Shown one piece after another: positions 5,398-7,190 of a DNA stretch of 7,190 nucleotides (position 1 is its first letter; each line of letters opens with the position of its first letter). This DNA is from Syntrophaceae bacterium PtaB.Bin038. GTDB taxonomy: Bacteria; Desulfobacterota; Syntrophia; Syntrophales; UBA2192. Both the position numbers and the translations under genes were made by a program. Location of the stretch: the NCBI GenBank assembly GCA_002067855.1, contig MVQS01000163.1, positions 1 to 7,190 on the forward strand, written 5' to 3'. Under the pieces are notes generated by a model. The model did no database searches. It worked only from the letters and a program-made list of their open reading frames with translations, and was not told the DNA's origin.

Positions 5398-5745
5398 ATG
5401 GTAAAGTGGACACCGACTCTCATCTCGGCAAACGGCGGAGGAAAAGACCATCACCGTACCACGGGCGCCCTCCCTCCCGAAGAGATGATCCCGTCCATTC
5501 TGCTCGGGGTGGGGAAGGTTCATTTCGACGCGGAACGCATCGACAAGGCCCTGGCGTTCTTCGATCAGATCGTCGAGAAGTACCCGCGGAGCGAGTCGAC
5601 CGCGGAGGCGATATACCTCAAAGGGGTCTTCCAGTACAAGAGCACGCACAACGCGAAGCCGCTCAAGATGGCCTATGAAAGGCTTCAGGCGGATTACCCG
5701 ACGAGCATATGGACGAAACGCGCTTATCCTTACAGGCTGCTGTGA
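5398..5745 (+). CDS. C-terminal half of a thioredoxin/TPR protein (probable remnant)
   Basis: The 115-residue frame begins at the thioredoxin cis-proline segment (WTPT at 4-7), followed by GGKDHHRTTGALPPEEM at about 14-30, ILLGVGKVHFD at 34-44 and a TPR-like pair of helices: DKALAFFDQIVEKYPRSES at about 49-67, AEAIYLKGVFQYK at 69-81, and LKMAYERLQADYP at 89-101, ending KRAYPYRLL. Full-length relatives as I remember them are roughly twice as long, with an N-terminal thioredoxin half carrying the redox cysteines. That half is absent here, and the protein has no cysteine at all, so it cannot be a disulfide oxidoreductase. ATG 5398 has GAGG five bases upstream but corresponds to an internal position of the family. 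In-frame codons upstream include VPVR at about 5350-5361, as in relatives, suggesting the true frame once extended leftwards. Either a 5'-truncated pseudogene or a shortened TPR protein; I favour the remnant. Confidence 0.62.
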   Translation: MVKWTPTLISANGGGKDHHRTTGALPPEEMIPSILLGVGKVHFDAERIDKALAFFDQIVEKYPRSESTAEAIYLKGVFQYKSTHNAKPLKMAYERLQADYPTSIWTKRAYPYRLL

Positions 5746-5777
5746 GGATATCGATATAAGATTCCCTCCCCTTCCTC

Positions 5778-5817
5778 CTCGCCCTGTGCAGTCCCCGCCT
5801 TAACTGCACAGGGCGAG
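5778..5817. terminator. 15-bp stem hairpin between convergent genes, possible bidirectional terminator
   Basis: Positions 5778-5792 and 5803-5817 are perfect reverse complements (core CGCCCTGTGCAGT) with a 10-nt loop. It lies 32 bases after the thioredoxin/TPR stop and 146 bases beyond the end of the minus-strand ATPase, exactly where a shared terminator would sit. Neither side has a strong T-run (ACATTT on the plus side, none on the minus side), so Rho-independent termination is plausible but not certain. Confidence 0.55.
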
Positions 5818-5844
5818 AACATTTCACCCCCCTGTGAAAAGATG

Positions 5845-5937
5845 GAAGTTAGGAAGCTCGGAAGCTCGGACGTTCGGAGTATGTTCAGACGTGCGCACGG
5901 CTGCCGGTTCGTCCACACTTCCCGGCGTCGCAGCTTC
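5845..5937. repeat. Inverted pair of 8-bp-period GA-octamer arrays (element 3)
   Basis: On the plus strand 5845-5884 is five consecutive octamers starting GA, two of them identical (GAAGCTCG at 5853-5860 and 5861-5868). On the minus strand 5937 down to 5906 is four consecutive GA-octamers, the first GAAGCTGC (5937-5930). The centre is 21 nt (5885-5905). GGAAGCT (5852-5858) can pair with AGCTTCC (5932-5938). It lies between the 15-bp hairpin and the end of the ATPase gene. Organisation matches elements at 2-102 and 4118-4197, though most units differ in sequence. Confidence 0.68.
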
Positions 5938-5963
5938 CAGGCATTCGTCTGAGGCGTGAGCCG

Positions 5964-7190
5964 CTACGACCACCGCAGCCGCAGCGAATTCGTCACCACC
6001 GACACGGAGCTCAGCGCCATGGCGGCGGCGGCGTAGACGGGGTTGAGCAGGACCCCGAAGAACGGGTAGAGGACGCCGGCGGCCATGGGGATCCCGATGA
6101 CGTTGTAGATGAAGGCCCAGAACAGGTTCTGCCGGATGACCTTCATCGTCCGGAAGGAAAGCCGGATCGCCTCGGGCACGGCCCGCAGGTCGTCGCGGAT
6201 GAGCGTGATGTCGGAGGCTTCGATGGCCACGTCCGTCCCCGCGCCGAGGGCGATCCCGATGTCGGCGGCCGAGAGGGCCGGCGCGTCGTTGATCCCGTCT
6301 CCCACCATGGCGACCACCTCGCCCTGCGCCTGCAGGCGTTCGATCTCTTTTGCCTTCCCGCCGGGGAGGACCTCGGCGAGCACCCGTTCGATGCCGAGGG
6401 CCCGGCCCACGGACCGGGCGGTGCCCTCGTTGTCGCCGGTGATCAGGCCCACCTCGAGGCCCATGCCCTTGAGCGTTGCCACCGTTTCGGCGGCCCGGTC
6501 CTTCGGCACGTCGGCCAGGGCGATCACCCCGGCCGCCTCCCCTCCAAGGGCCACGAAGACACAGGTCTTCGCCTCGCCGGAGAACCTCTCGGCCGTCGCG
6601 CCCAGCCCGTCGAGGCGAACGCCTTCCCGCTCGAGCAGCTTCTGATTGCCCAGCAGGACGATCATACCATCGATGCGGGCCCGGGCGCCGAGGCCCGAGA
6701 GGGCCTCGAACCCCTCGACAGGGCCCGGCGCGATCCCCTCGCTGCGCGCCCGCTCGACGATCGCGGCGGCCAGGGGGTGCTCGGAGAGGGCCTCCACGGA
6801 GGCGGCGACCTGCAGGACGCGATCGCGCGCCATGCCGGGCGCCGTCTCGACGTCGGTGACGCGGGGCGCGCCCACGGTGAGGGTCCCCGTCTTGTCGAAG
6901 ACGACCATGGTCAGCCTGTGGGCCTTCTCGAGGGTTTCGCCCCCCTTGATGAGAATCCCCTTCTCGGCGCCGATTCCCGTGCCCACCATGACGGCCGTCG
7001 GCGTCGCCAGCCCCATGGCGCAAGGGCAGGCGATGATGAGCACGGAGACGAAGTTGAGCAGGGCCCGTGTGAAGACGGGGTCGGGGACGAAAAAGGCCCA
7101 GACGACGAACGTGACGGCGGCGATCGCCATGACCGTCGGGACGAATACGGCGGCCACGCGGTCGGCGATGCGCTGGATGGGCGCCTTGGA
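5964..7190 (-). CDS. copA: Cu(I)-exporting P1B-type ATPase, C-terminal part (cut by window edge)
   Basis: The visible 408 residues are the C-terminal part of a heavy-metal P-type ATPase that uses ATP to pump Cu(I) (possibly Ag(I)) out of the cytoplasm. Seen in order: the end of the actuator-to-membrane region (KAPIQRIADRVA), a hydrophobic pair, the transmembrane metal site CPC in IIACPCAMGLATP (codons about 7034-6996), the phosphorylation motif DKTGTLT (Asp codon 6896-6894), the P1B-specific HP in SEHPLA, TGDN, and GDGINDAPAL. The last two membrane segments carry FIYNVIGIP and MALSSVSVVTNSLRLRW, whose Asn/Met/Ser residues are the Cu(I)-type (P1B-1) signature. The frame is open to the last base of the window, so the N-terminal metal-binding and first membrane segments lie outside. 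The stop TAG is at 5966-5964; no extra C-terminal domain. It is convergent with the upstream genes. No copper-responsive operator is visible, as the promoter is out of the window. Confidence 0.95.
   Translation of the reverse strand, partial: SKAPIQRIADRVAAVFVPTVMAIAAVTFVVWAFFVPDPVFTRALLNFVSVLIIACPCAMGLATPTAVMVGTGIGAEKGILIKGGETLEKAHRLTMVVFDKTGTLTVGAPRVTDVETAPGMARDRVLQVAASVEALSEHPLAAAIVERARSEGIAPGPVEGFEALSGLGARARIDGMIVLLGNQKLLEREGVRLDGLGATAERFSGEAKTCVFVALGGEAAGVIALADVPKDRAAETVATLKGMGLEVGLITGDNEGTARSVGRALGIERVLAEVLPGGKAKEIERLQAQGEVVAMVGDGINDAPALSAADIGIALGAGTDVAIEASDITLIRDDLRAVPEAIRLSFRTMKVIRQNLFWAFIYNVIGIPMAAGVLYPFFGVLLNPVYAAAAMALSSVSVVTNSLRLRWS

Noticed and set aside
4986..5423. Minus-strand frame of 145 codons in the gene-free stretch
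   Set aside because: No motif, no ribosome site recognised, and it runs antisense into the thioredoxin/TPR remnant.
5824..7023. Minus-strand frame of 399 codons overlapping the copper ATPase
   Set aside because: Arg/Gly/Pro-rich translation in a frame offset from the ATPase, whose CPC, DKTGTLT, TGDN and GDGINDAP motifs are all in the other frame.

Overview
The window is a G+C-rich stretch of bacterial chromosome with ordinary housekeeping and accessory genes. No phage, integrase, transposase, CRISPR, rRNA or tRNA signal was seen. High G+C, strong purine-rich Shine-Dalgarno sites and the mix of families (baeRF-type protein, a thioredoxin/TPR protein ending in PYRLL, CoA-binding YccU-like protein) suggest a Desulfobacterota/deltaproteobacterium-like organism. 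That is inference from remembered family members, not a database result.

Layout: 1-158 is an intergenic region holding an inverted pair of 8-bp-period repeats and a small palindrome. Four co-directional plus-strand genes follow at short spacing: a glycerophosphodiester phosphodiesterase (159-842, TTG start), a bacterial eRF1-like (baeRF) protein (899-2041), a MATE-family exporter (2064-3545) and a CoA-binding protein (3617-4045). The first three are probably one transcription unit. The fourth has its own possible extended -10 promoter. A second repeat element (4118-4197) precedes a SRAP/YedK abasic-site DNA-protein crosslink protein (4268-4933). Then comes a 464-bp stretch without a convincing gene (4934-5397), rich in small hairpins and with a sharp AT-rich patch. 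Next is a short plus-strand frame (5398-5745) matching the C-terminal half of a thioredoxin/TPR protein but lacking the CXXC half. A strong hairpin and a third repeat element (5845-5937) separate it from a convergent minus-strand Cu(I) P1B-ATPase (CopA type), cut by the right window edge.

The genes do not form an obvious single pathway: lipid-head-group hydrolysis, a ribosome-associated eRF1-like factor, drug/cation export, CoA binding, DNA-lesion protection and copper export. The most unusual feature is not a gene. Three intergenic regions carry the same cryptic architecture: 4-5 head-to-tail octamers starting with GA on the plus strand, a centre of about 13-21 nt, then 4-6 GA-octamers in exact 8-bp phase on the minus strand. 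Octamer sequences differ between sites while phase and inverted layout are kept. This looks like a dispersed repeat family that I cannot name.
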